From positions 1-8,088 of the forward strand of contig JAFMIX010000088.1 of assembly GCA_017853785.1 (NCBI GenBank): DNA of 8,088 nucleotides, in the 5' to 3' direction. A program made the translations under genes and the position numbers. Of this stretch, positions 1-6,313 are shown piece by piece (the first letter of the stretch is position 1; the number at the start of each line of letters is the position of its first letter). The notes under the pieces were generated by a model. That model was not told the origin of the DNA. It ran no database searches and saw only the letters and a program-made list of their open reading frames with translations. Origin of the DNA: Verrucomicrobiales bacterium. Lineage in GTDB: Bacteria; Verrucomicrobiota; Verrucomicrobiia; Limisphaerales; JAFMIX01.

Positions 1-262
1 TGCTGCTGTAGTTCGGCGCGATATACATATACCAGATTTTTGAATCATTGGCGTTCACCGTGTAGGGATAAACCCCGTTGTCTTGGACATACATGTGCAA
101 CGCGATGCCGAGCTGGCGAAGATTGTTTTTGCAATAGACGTTCTTGCTGGCAATCTTAGCACGATTCAAAGCTGGCAACAGCAGCCCCGCAAGGATCGCG
201 ATGATGGCGATCACCACCAGTAACTCGATCAAGGTGAAAGCTTTTTTATCTGGCAGGCGCAT
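1..262 (-). CDS. Prepilin-type N-terminal cleavage/methylation domain protein (partial)
   Basis: Only the first 87 codons are present; the gene runs off the left edge. The start is ATG at 262-260, preceded by a weak GAGAG (266-270). The N-terminus is a class III (type IV prepilin) signal peptide: a short basic leader, MRLPDKKA, then FTLIELLVV and a hydrophobic helix to about residue 30. Expected cleavage by a prepilin peptidase is between Ala8 and Phe9, leaving Phe at +1 and Glu at +5. Ala rather than the usual Gly at -1 is tolerated in this class. After the helix comes LPALNRAKI, then CKNNLRQLGIALHMYVQDNG, which resembles the large families of pseudopilin-like proteins (type II secretion GspG-like or DUF1559-like) expanded in Verrucomicrobiota and Planctomycetota. 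The protein would sit in the inner membrane and could assemble into a pseudopilus or be surface-exposed. Its exact role cannot be told without the C-terminus. Confidence 0.9.
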   Translation of the reverse strand, partial: MRLPDKKAFTLIELLVVIAIIAILAGLLLPALNRAKIASKNVYCKNNLRQLGIALHMYVQDNGVYPYTVNANDSKIWYMYIAPNYSS

Positions 263-295
263 AAACTCTCGGCTTCAGCCAGGGCCAAGCTAATC

Positions 296-327
296 CCGGA
301 AGCCGCTAAAATAAAGCGGCAATTCGG
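296..327. other. Imperfect inverted repeat between the prepilin and phosphoesterase genes
   Basis: GCCGCT (302-307) and AGCGGC (315-320) form a 6-bp stem around an A/T-only 7-base loop. An outer CCGgAA (296-301) can pair with TTCGG (323-327) with one bulge and a small internal loop. It lies 34 bases upstream of the prepilin start and about 75 bases beyond the phosphoesterase stop, both on the minus strand. It could be a weak terminator for the phosphoesterase or an operator for the prepilin gene. There is no T-run after it on the minus strand, so an intrinsic terminator is not well supported. The remainder of 263-402 shows no gene; a short GCTTC-AAAT-GAAGC hairpin sits at 388-401, directly after the phosphoesterase stop. 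Confidence 0.3.
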
Positions 328-402
328 TGCAGAGCGGAGCGTTTTGTGGGGCCAAATTTTGCGGGAGAATTGCTTTGCGGCGGGCGTGCTTCAAATGAAG
401 CG

Positions 403-1338
403 TCATTTCTTCCCAGCTTCGAGGCTGGCAAAGAGGCTTTCCAGATTGTTCAAGCCGGTGCCGGGTTTTGGGCTGAGGATTTGGCGGAGGTATTCCACGG
501 CGTCGGGGATGTTGCGGACGGATTTGGGGAGGATGGCCCCACTGGCGTTAGGGTGGCCGCCGCCCTGAAGTTTTTGCGCGATGGCGAGTGCTTCGCCGTT
601 ACGGCTGCGGAAGCTGGCGATGACGAGGTTGTTGGCGCGGCGGAAAAGCGTGGCCAGCACGGGGTGGGGCGTGGTCTTCTGTTCGAGCATTTGGTGGACG
701 ATGAGGTTGGTGTTGCCGATGACGGTGTCCACATAGGCGACGGTGGGGCTGAGTTCGGTGATGTGTTTATTGCTCCAGGCAAGCCCGAGGGGGTCTTCGA
801 CGCGGCGCTTGGCTTCCATGACTTCAAGAAGCGGGTGTTCGAGCAGTCGTTCGATTTCATCGCCGATCAAGGCGTGGAGATTCCAGAATTGGTAGTGTTT
901 GACGAGGTTAGCGCAGTCGGTGGCGAGGATGAAGTCCGGGTCGTCTTCGAGGAAGAGGTCGGCGACGTTATTGAGGTGCACGACGCGCTCAAGTTCGGGC
1001 GAGCCGAGGCCGTGCTTCTGGCAAAGTTCATAGCAGAGCAGGCCAGCGGATTTGGTGGTGTCGTGGATGAGCGTGGCGTTTTTGGCCGGGGCTTCGGTGG
1101 GATGGTGGTCGATGACGAGCCAATCGGGCTTGTCCATGCGTGCTTCGAAGGTGAAGTCGGTGGCCCAAGCGGCGCGTTCGCGGAGGTCGCGTTGTTTCCA
1201 GTAGTTGTAGTGGTGGGCTTCGAGCGGGACGTTCGTGCCGTAAAGATGGCGGGCGAGGCGATGCAGAAGCACGCCGGCAACAAACCCATCAAGGTCGCTC
1301 TCATGGGTGAAAATCACATCTGGCTTGGGCAAGGTCAT
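403..1338 (-). CDS. DHH/DHHA1-family phosphoesterase (NrnA/NrnB-like)
   Basis: This 311-residue protein belongs to the DHH phosphoesterase superfamily, metal-dependent (usually Mn2+) enzymes that cut phosphodiester or phosphomonoester bonds in short oligonucleotides, pAp or cyclic dinucleotides. Motif I is THESDLDG (residues 11-18), close to the SHNDLDG form of NrnB-like proteins. The name-giving DHH is in VIDHHPT (residues 77-79), and these Asp and His residues should bind the metals. The C-terminal DHHA1 domain carries FRSRNGEALAIAQKLQGGGH (residues 243-262) followed by PNASGA, the substrate-binding GGGHxxAxG signature. Length fits the NrnA-type single-chain enzymes, and no signal peptide is seen, so it is cytosolic. 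The start at ATG 1338 is chosen because the sequence before it has no family resemblance, although no Shine-Dalgarno is visible. The substrate (nanoRNA, pAp or other) cannot be decided. It is transcribed away from the transporter gene and sits 140 bases ahead of the prepilin gene on the same strand. Confidence 0.9.
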   Translation of the reverse strand: MTLPKPDVIFTHESDLDGFVAGVLLHRLARHLYGTNVPLEAHHYNYWKQRDLRERAAWATDFTFEARMDKPDWLVIDHHPTEAPAKNATLIHDTTKSAGLLCYELCQKHGLGSPELERVVHLNNVADLFLEDDPDFILATDCANLVKHYQFWNLHALIGDEIERLLEHPLLEVMEAKRRVEDPLGLAWSNKHITELSPTVAYVDTVIGNTNLIVHQMLEQKTTPHPVLATLFRRANNLVIASFRSRNGEALAIAQKLQGGGHPNASGAILPKSVRNIPDAVEYLRQILSPKPGTGLNNLESLFASLEAGKK

Positions 1339-1476
1339 CACGCGCGGGAGGCTAGTGGAATATGGGGCGCCCGGCGAGCAGGGAATTCGGGGCGCAAACG
1401 GCTGCGGCAAAAAATGGGGTTTTCCCGCCAAGATTTTTGCATCGCCAAGTCGAAGTCCCGGGTAAAACATGGTTGT
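1339..1476. promoter_or_regulatory. Divergent intergenic region, presumed promoters of the phosphoesterase and transporter genes
   Basis: This 138-base gap separates two genes read in opposite directions, so at least one promoter for each should lie here. It is locally richer in A/T runs than its flanks: GCAAAAAAT at 1407-1415 and ATTTTTGC at 1433-1440 form an imperfect inverted repeat around GGGGTTTTCCC (1416-1426). I could not pick out a convincing -35/-10 pair or a named operator. The plus-strand frame of the transporter is open through this region, but it shows no recognisable protein similarity upstream of codon 1477. Confidence 0.4.
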
Positions 1477-3150
1477 ATGAAATGGATAGCTGATATGGCG
1501 GTGGCACAACCGGTTGCGTGGTCGGTGCTGGTGCTGATGCTGGTGGCGGTGGCGGGGTTGGTGCTCTCCAGCCTCAAGGTCAAGGGCGTTGGGCTGGGCA
1601 TCGCGGGCGTGTTGTTTGCGGGCATTGTGGCGGGGCATTTCGGGCTGCACATCGAGAAGGAGATTTTGGAATTCGTCCGCGAGTTCGGGTTGATCTTGTT
1701 CGTGTTCACCATCGGGCTGCAACTGGGGCCGGGCTTCTTTGCCTCGTTGCGTCAGTCGGGGCTGAAGCTGAATGCCCTGGCGGCGGCGGTGGTGGTGCTG
1801 GGCGGCGGCATCGCGCTCCTGGTGGCGAATCTCCTGGGCGTGGATGTCATCGCGGCGCTGGGGCTCTTCTCGGGCGCGACGACGAACACGCCGTCGCTGG
1901 GTGCAACGCAGCAAACGCTTAAGACGCTGGGCGGAGCGGTCGCGGAACAGGCGAATCTGCCGGCACTCGCGTATGCGGTGGCGTATCCCGGAGGCGTGCT
2001 CGGCATCATCGTGGTGCTGCTGGCGCTGCGGTTTCTTTTCCGCATCAATCCGGAAAAGGAGGCGGAGCAATTCCGCGCCGACCAGCGCAAGGGCATCGAA
2101 CCTTTGGAGCGGATGAATTTGCTGGTGACGAACGCTAACCTCGAGAATCTGGCCATCGGCGCCGTGCCAGGACGCGAGGCGGGCGTGGTCGTTTCGCGCA
2201 TCAAACTTGCGGATGCGAAGGAAGTCCAGACCGCCACCGATCAGACCGTGCTGCATGTGGGCGACATCATCCTGGCCGTCGGCACGCGGCGGGCGCTGGA
2301 GCAATTCCGCGTGGTCATCGGGCGCACGAGTGATGAGAACCTCATGAAAGCCCCGGGCCGCGTGGTGACGCGGAAGTTCGTGGTGACGCGCAAGGCGATG
2401 CTGGGCAAAACCGTCGAGGAGCTGAATCTCGATGATCGTTACGGTGTGGCGGTGACGCGCATCCTGCGGGCCGACATCGAACTGACGGCCATGGCGGAAC
2501 TGCGGTTGCAATTCGGCGACACGCTGCAGGTCGTCGGCGAAGAAGCGGCGATGGAGGGGGTCGGCAAGGCGTTGGGTAATTCCGTCCGCGCGCTGAACGA
2601 AACGAATTTCATCCCCATCTTCATCGGCATCGCGGCGGGTGTGTTGTTTGGCATGCTGCCGATTGCGATCCCGCACATGCCGGTGCCGGTGCGGTTGGGC
2701 ATCGCGGGCGGGCCGCTGGTGCTGGCGATCATCCTGAGCCGTATCGGGCGCATCGGGCCGCTGGTGTGGTATATGCCGGCGAACGCGAATGTGGCGTTCC
2801 GCGAATTGGGCATCGTGTTGTTTCTCGCGTGCGTGGGGTTGAAGGCGGGCGAGAAATTTTTCGGGACGGTGTTCACGGGTCAGGGGCTGCATTGGCTGAT
2901 CGGCGGGTTCGCCATCACGGTCATTCCGATTTTGCTGGTCGGGCTGGTGGCGCGGCTGGTGCTCAAGATGAATTTCACCGTCATCAGCGGTCTGCTCGCC
3001 GGCAGTATGACGGATCCGCCCGCGCTGGCGTTCGCCAACGCTGTGAGCGGGTCGGACGCGCCGTCCGTGGCCTACGCGACGGTGTATCCGCTCACGATGC
3101 TGCTGCGGATCGTGCTGGTGCAGATCCTGGTGCTCGCGCTGTGCGGGTAA
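1477..3150 (+). CDS. AspT/YidE-type (Asp-Al_Ex duplicated) membrane transporter with two TrkA_C domains
   Basis: From ATG 1477 the protein has 557 residues, the usual size of the AspT/YidE/YbjL family (aspartate:alanine antiporter family). It has the family plan: an N-terminal membrane half (about residues 14-190, about six hydrophobic segments), two soluble TrkA_C (RCK_C) domains (about 212-283 and 299-370), and a second membrane half (about 376-556). Each membrane half carries the repeated signature: GLFSGATTNTPSLGA (129-143) and GLLAGSMTDPPALAFA (505-520), showing the internal duplication. AspT itself exchanges aspartate for alanine; YidE-like members have no settled substrate, so transport of a small organic anion is the most that can be said. 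The TrkA_C domains probably bind a regulatory ligand. The frame is open upstream to 346, but that part is antisense to the phosphoesterase. ATG 1495 (MAVAQPV) is the alternative start; neither has a strong Shine-Dalgarno. It stands alone, with no partner decarboxylase next to it. Confidence 0.9.
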   Translation: MKWIADMAVAQPVAWSVLVLMLVAVAGLVLSSLKVKGVGLGIAGVLFAGIVAGHFGLHIEKEILEFVREFGLILFVFTIGLQLGPGFFASLRQSGLKLNALAAAVVVLGGGIALLVANLLGVDVIAALGLFSGATTNTPSLGATQQTLKTLGGAVAEQANLPALAYAVAYPGGVLGIIVVLLALRFLFRINPEKEAEQFRADQRKGIEPLERMNLLVTNANLENLAIGAVPGREAGVVVSRIKLADAKEVQTATDQTVLHVGDIILAVGTRRALEQFRVVIGRTSDENLMKAPGRVVTRKFVVTRKAMLGKTVEELNLDDRYGVAVTRILRADIELTAMAELRLQFGDTLQVVGEEAAMEGVGKALGNSVRALNETNFIPIFIGIAAGVLFGMLPIAIPHMPVPVRLGIAGGPLVLAIILSRIGRIGPLVWYMPANANVAFRELGIVLFLACVGLKAGEKFFGTVFTGQGLHWLIGGFAITVIPILLVGLVARLVLKMNFTVISGLLAGSMTDPPALAFANAVSGSDAPSVAYATVYPLTMLLRIVLVQILVLALCG

Positions 3151-3166
3151 TAGACCCGCCGGACGC

Positions 3167-3190
3167 CGTCGTTTGCAAATAGCGACGACG
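3167..3190 (+). other. Hairpin just downstream of the transporter gene
   Basis: CGTCGT (3167-3172) can pair with ACGACG (3185-3190), or CGTCG with CGACG (3183-3187), leaving an 11-13 base loop that contains the palindrome TTTGCAAA. It begins 16 bases after the transporter stop codon. It is followed by AATTTACATT rather than a clean T-run, so it could be a weak or factor-dependent terminator, or only an mRNA 3' structure. It also overlaps the earliest possible (TTG 3173) start of the small downstream gene. Confidence 0.25.
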
Positions 3191-3205
3191 AATTTACATT
3201 GTGGT

Positions 3206-3529
3206 GTGAGTGCTAAGACTTTCATCGCGGCCTGCTGCGGACATTTCCATTGTGCCCCGGAGGTTTTTGCGGAGCGGGTGTTGTGGCACTGCCACTACCG
3301 GCGGGCGTTGATGTTGGGGCGGTTGCTCTGGCGGTTGAACCGGCATCTATACGATATGGACTTGGAACTCATCCGTTTGGTGGCGGGTTGTGAGAGTGCG
3401 ACGGAGTTGGGCGCCGAGGTAAGTGATTTTCGCTACCACAACCAAAACCACGGGTTATGGCGCAAGTTTCTATACGCCCGTCTGTCTGGGCAGCGATTGG
3501 TCAATTTGGCGGGAAAACTTCTGGGGTAA
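3206..3529 (+). CDS. Small Cys/His-rich basic protein, unknown function
   Basis: I do not recognise a named family. With a GTG start at 3206 the product is 107 residues; a TTG at 3173 would give 118. Neither start has a clear Shine-Dalgarno, and GTG is chosen because the intervening codons look non-coding. The codons carry the strong G/C third-position bias of the neighbouring genes, which supports real coding. The N-terminal third holds a cluster of Cys and His: AACCGHFHC (residues 8-16) and LWHCHYRRA (26-34). Arginine-rich helical sequence follows (MLGRLLWRLNRHLYDMDLEL), then SDFRYHNQNHG (81-91) and a basic C-terminus ending in SGQRLVNLAGKLLG. There is no signal peptide or membrane segment. 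The Cys/His cluster could bind a metal and the basic helices could bind nucleic acid, but both are guesses. It lies between the transporter and aspS on the same strand, 91 bases before aspS. Confidence 0.65.
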   Translation: MSAKTFIAACCGHFHCAPEVFAERVLWHCHYRRALMLGRLLWRLNRHLYDMDLELIRLVAGCESATELGAEVSDFRYHNQNHGLWRKFLYARLSGQRLVNLAGKLLG

Positions 3530-3620
3530 TTGTCGGGGGCGCCTTTTTTCCGGCGGAAATCGCCTAGAACTCCGCCTTGAACTCCGTGGGCTTCGCAGCC
3601 ACAATCCGCCTCCATTTGAA
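3530..3620 (+). promoter_or_regulatory. aspS upstream leader
   Basis: This 91-base stretch precedes aspS. It holds a T-run (3544-3549) after GGGGGCGCC, which has no good stem partner and so is not a clear intrinsic terminator. GGCGGA (3552-3557) can pair with TCCGCC (3571-3576). An imperfect 12-base tandem repeat is present, with GAACTCCG at 3567-3574 and again at 3579-3586. No T-box motif or tRNA-like structure is seen. The aspS frame is open through here to 3423, but the start of AspRS family similarity is at 3621. Confidence 0.3.
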
Positions 3621-5447
3621 ATGAAACGCACGCATCATTGCAACGAACTGCGCCCGGCTCATATCGGGCAAACCGTCACGCTCTCCGGCTGGGTCCATTC
3701 CCGCCGCGACCTCGGCGGCCTCATCTTCATTGACATCCGCGACCGTGAAGGCCGCACGCAGACCGTCTTTGATCCGAGCGATTTGAGGAAAGAACTTTTC
3801 GCCCAGGCCGCCGCGCTCCGCAGCGAATGCGTCGTCAGCCTCACCGGCAAAGTCCGCCAGCGTCCTGCCGGCACGAGCAACGCCAAGATTTCCACCGGTG
3901 AAGTCGAGGTTGCCGTGGTCGCGCTCGAAGTCCTGAACATGGCGGAAGTCCTGCCGTTCCCCGTGGACGACCCCGAAGTCGCCAACAAGGTCAACGAGGA
4001 GCTTCGCCTGCAATACCGCTACCTCGACCTGCGCCGCCCCGAAATGGCGCGTAACCTCCGCACGCGCTCCAAGGTCGCCATCGCCACGCGCAGCTACATG
4101 GACGAGCAGGGCTTCCTTGAAGTCGAGACGCCCACGCTGTTCAAGTCCACCCCCGAAGGCGCGCGCGAATTCCTCGTGCCGAACCGCCGTGAGCCGGGCA
4201 CGTTCTACGCGCTGCCGCAATCGCCGCAGCAGTTCAAACAGATTCTCATGGTCGCCGGCGTGGAGAAATATTTCCAGCTCGCCCGCTGTTATCGCGATGA
4301 AGATCTGCGTGCCGACCGCCAGCCCGAATTCACGCAGGTGGACATCGAGATGAGCTTCATCGAACGCGAAGACATCTACGCGCTCATCGAAGGTCTGCTC
4401 AAGCGGGTGTGGAAGGTTGCATTGAATGTGGATGTGCCCACGCCGTTCAAGCGCATCAGCTTCGAGGAGGCGTTGAACCGCTACGGCATCGACAAGCCTG
4501 ATACGCGTTTCGGGATGGAGTTGGTGGATTTTACCGACGAGTTCAAGACGAGCACGTTCAAGGTGTTTAGCGGCGCCATCGCCAACGGCGGCGTGGTGAA
4601 AGCCCTCAATGCCAAAGGTCTCGCCGGTGCGACGCAGGGCCAGATCGAGACGATGACCGAATACGCCAAGAGCTTCGGCGCAAAAGGCCTCGCTTACATC
4701 AAGGTCGAGAATGGTGAATGGAAATCGCCCATCGTGAAGTTTTTCAGCGAGGCCGAGAAGGCCGCACTCACCGCGAAGCTCGGGATCCAGGAAGGCGACT
4801 TGATCCTGTTCGCCGCCGACCAATGGCTGACCGCGTGCGAAATCCTCGGCAAGATCCGTTTGTATTGCGCCGACGTTTTGAAAGGGCAGGGGAAGCTGAC
4901 GATTCCGCCCGACCAGTTCAATTTCCTCTGGGTCATCGAATTTCCGCTGCTCGGGTTCGACCGCGAACAGAACCGCTGGTATTCCAGCCATCACCCGTTC
5001 ACCGCGCCGGTGGCGAGCGACATTCCTTTGCTCAAGACCGACCCCAAGAAAGTCCGTGGCCAGCATTACGACATCGTGGTGAACGGTGTGGAACTTGGCG
5101 GCGGTTCGATCCGGATCCATCAGCCCGACGTGCAGAAGACCATCTTTGAGGAACTGCTCCAGATTCCGCCGGACATGGTGAAGGCGCGTTTTGGTTATAT
5201 GCTCGAAGCCTTCAAATACGGTGCGCCTCCGCACGGTGGCATCGCGCTCGGGTTTGACCGGCTCATCGCAATTCTCTGCGGCACGCCGAGCATCCGCGAC
5301 GTCATCGCGTTCCCGAAAACGGCCAAAGGCACCTGCCTAATGACCGACTCGCCGAGCACGGTGGAGCCGAAGCAGCTACGCGACCTTTACCTCGAAGTGA
5401 AGGTGAAGAAACCGGAAACTGCGCCCGCTGCACCCGCAAAGCCCTAG
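3621..5447 (+). CDS. aspS: Aspartyl-tRNA synthetase
   Basis: This class II synthetase charges tRNA-Asp with aspartate using ATP, in the cytosol. At 608 residues it has the bacterial-type plan. An N-terminal OB-fold anticodon-binding domain (about 1-105) contains LSGWVHSRRDLGGLIFIDIR. Motif 1 lies about 149-173 (MDEQGFLEVETPTL). A flipping-loop/active-site stretch (STPEGAREFLVP, 176-187) is followed by LPQSPQQFKQ. Motif 2 is at about 218-246 (FQLARCYRDEDLRADRQPEF). The bacterial GAD insertion domain spans about 290-425. Motif 3 is GGIALGFDRLIAILCG (539-554). The tail is short and rich in Ala and Pro. Leu31, after RRD, is as in discriminating AspRS (E. coli reads RRDLG), while the nearby RPAGTSN loop (81-87) looks more like non-discriminating enzymes, so tRNA-Asn specificity is open. 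Start ATG 3621 is set by homology; it has no Shine-Dalgarno. The hydrolase gene follows after 14 bases, probably in the same transcript. Confidence 0.97.
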   Translation: MKRTHHCNELRPAHIGQTVTLSGWVHSRRDLGGLIFIDIRDREGRTQTVFDPSDLRKELFAQAAALRSECVVSLTGKVRQRPAGTSNAKISTGEVEVAVVALEVLNMAEVLPFPVDDPEVANKVNEELRLQYRYLDLRRPEMARNLRTRSKVAIATRSYMDEQGFLEVETPTLFKSTPEGAREFLVPNRREPGTFYALPQSPQQFKQILMVAGVEKYFQLARCYRDEDLRADRQPEFTQVDIEMSFIEREDIYALIEGLLKRVWKVALNVDVPTPFKRISFEEALNRYGIDKPDTRFGMELVDFTDEFKTSTFKVFSGAIANGGVVKALNAKGLAGATQGQIETMTEYAKSFGAKGLAYIKVENGEWKSPIVKFFSEAEKAALTAKLGIQEGDLILFAADQWLTACEILGKIRLYCADVLKGQGKLTIPPDQFNFLWVIEFPLLGFDREQNRWYSSHHPFTAPVASDIPLLKTDPKKVRGQHYDIVVNGVELGGGSIRIHQPDVQKTIFEELLQIPPDMVKARFGYMLEAFKYGAPPHGGIALGFDRLIAILCGTPSIRDVIAFPKTAKGTCLMTDSPSTVEPKQLRDLYLEVKVKKPETAPAAPAKP

Positions 5448-5449
5448 GC

Positions 5450-5454
5450 AAGGG
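5450..5454 (+). promoter_or_regulatory. Ribosome binding site of the hydrolase gene
   Basis: AAGGG lies 7 bases before ATG 5462 and fixes that start. It is one of the few recognisable Shine-Dalgarno sequences in the window and falls in the 14-base gap after the aspS stop, which suggests independent re-initiation on a shared mRNA rather than translational coupling by overlap. Confidence 0.6.
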
Positions 5455-5461
5455 CATCTAA

Positions 5462-6307
5462 ATGTCTGCGTCCAACCGACCCAAACGCTCAAAACGTTTT
5501 GTGAGCATTTTGGCGACCTTGGGGTGTGGCTACCTGCTATTGCTCGCCTGCGGCTGGGCCCTGCAGCGCCGCTTGCTTTATTTCCCGACCAAGCTGGACG
5601 TTCAAACCGCTAAAGCCTTCGCTGCCCAGCAGGGTTTTTCGCCTTGGCCGAACCCGGCCGGCGAAATCATCGGCTGGAAAATTTCAGCCAACCTTCCCTC
5701 CATCGGCAGCGTCTTGGTGGTTCACGGCAACGCCGGTTGCGCCCTAGATCGAGCCTACATTGCCAGGCCGATCCATGATGCGGGTGGACTGGACGTGTAC
5801 GTCATGGAGTATCCCGGATACGGGACGCGGCAAGGATCGCCCAGCAAAACGAGCTGGTTGCAGGCAGCAGAAGCTGCCTTCGCGGAATTGCCGCCGGACA
5901 AGCCGATTTACGTTGTGAGCGAATCCATCGGCGCTGGCGCCGCGGCGCATCTGGCTCGGACGCATGCGTCAAAAATCTCCGGGATGGTGCTGTTCGTGCC
6001 GTTCGACCATCTCCCTTCACTTGCTCAAAGCAAGATGCCGCTGCTCCTGCCGTATTTCTTCCTCGCCGACCGGTACGCTCCGGCGGCGGATATGAAAGCG
6101 TATCTTGGCCCGGTCAAAGTCGTCTTGGGCGAACGCGATCAAATCATTCCGCCGAAGTTCGGGAAGCGATTGTTCGCTGCCTGCGCCGGGCCGAAGGAAC
6201 TGCAAATCATTCCCGGTGCGGGACACAACGATGTCGCCGAACAGCCGGCGGTATGGTGGCGGTCGGTATTCGAATTCTGGCGCCAGCGCAGCGGTCGAAG
6301 GGAATGA
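5462..6307 (+). CDS. Membrane-anchored alpha/beta hydrolase (BEM46/ABHD13-like)
   Basis: This 281-residue protein has one N-terminal hydrophobic segment (about 13-34) after a basic start, so it is probably anchored in the inner membrane with the hydrolase domain outside the cytosol. The sequence after it, RRLLYFPTKLD (36-46), is typical of the BEM46/ABHD13-like serine hydrolases. Visible landmarks are the oxyanion-hole HGN (88-90, in VLVVHGNAGC), YPGYGTRQGSPS (117-128), the nucleophile elbow VVSESIGAGAA with Ser155, the acid Asp226 in VVLGERDQIIPP, and His255 in IPGAGHNDV. The triad is therefore complete, but the elbow reads Ser-Glu-Ser-Ile-Gly, where family members usually have Gly-Glu-Ser-x-Gly. 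Substrate is unknown; esterase or peptidase-type activity on lipids or acyl compounds is plausible. It follows aspS by 14 bases in the same direction and converges on rex with 6 bases between stop codons. Codon use matches its neighbours. Confidence 0.88.
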   Translation: MSASNRPKRSKRFVSILATLGCGYLLLLACGWALQRRLLYFPTKLDVQTAKAFAAQQGFSPWPNPAGEIIGWKISANLPSIGSVLVVHGNAGCALDRAYIARPIHDAGGLDVYVMEYPGYGTRQGSPSKTSWLQAAEAAFAELPPDKPIYVVSESIGAGAAAHLARTHASKISGMVLFVPFDHLPSLAQSKMPLLLPYFFLADRYAPAADMKAYLGPVKVVLGERDQIIPPKFGKRLFAACAGPKELQIIPGAGHNDVAEQPAVWWRSVFEFWRQRSGRRE

Positions 6308-6313
6308 CCGGCC

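Noticed and set aside
1420..3517. TTTTCCCGCCAA at 1420-1431 recurs as its reverse complement TTGGCGGGAAAA at 3506-3517.
   Set aside because: A window of this size is expected to contain a few matching 12-mers by chance, more so at high GC, and the second copy lies within a coding sequence.
3544..3564. T-run at 3544-3549 after GGGGGCGCC, looking like an intrinsic terminator of the small gene.
   Set aside because: GGCGCC is self-complementary with no loop and no upstream partner for the G-run was found, so there is no stem to go with the T-run.
3564..5234. A 556-codon minus-strand frame opposite aspS.
   Set aside because: It is the antisense of a clearly recognised AspRS, has no protein motifs, and its composition mirrors the codon bias of aspS.
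3387..5925. TTGTGAG-like half-sites (about 3387 and 5913) as possible Rex operators.
   Set aside because: Neither has the matching TCACAA half at the right spacing, and both lie within coding sequence.
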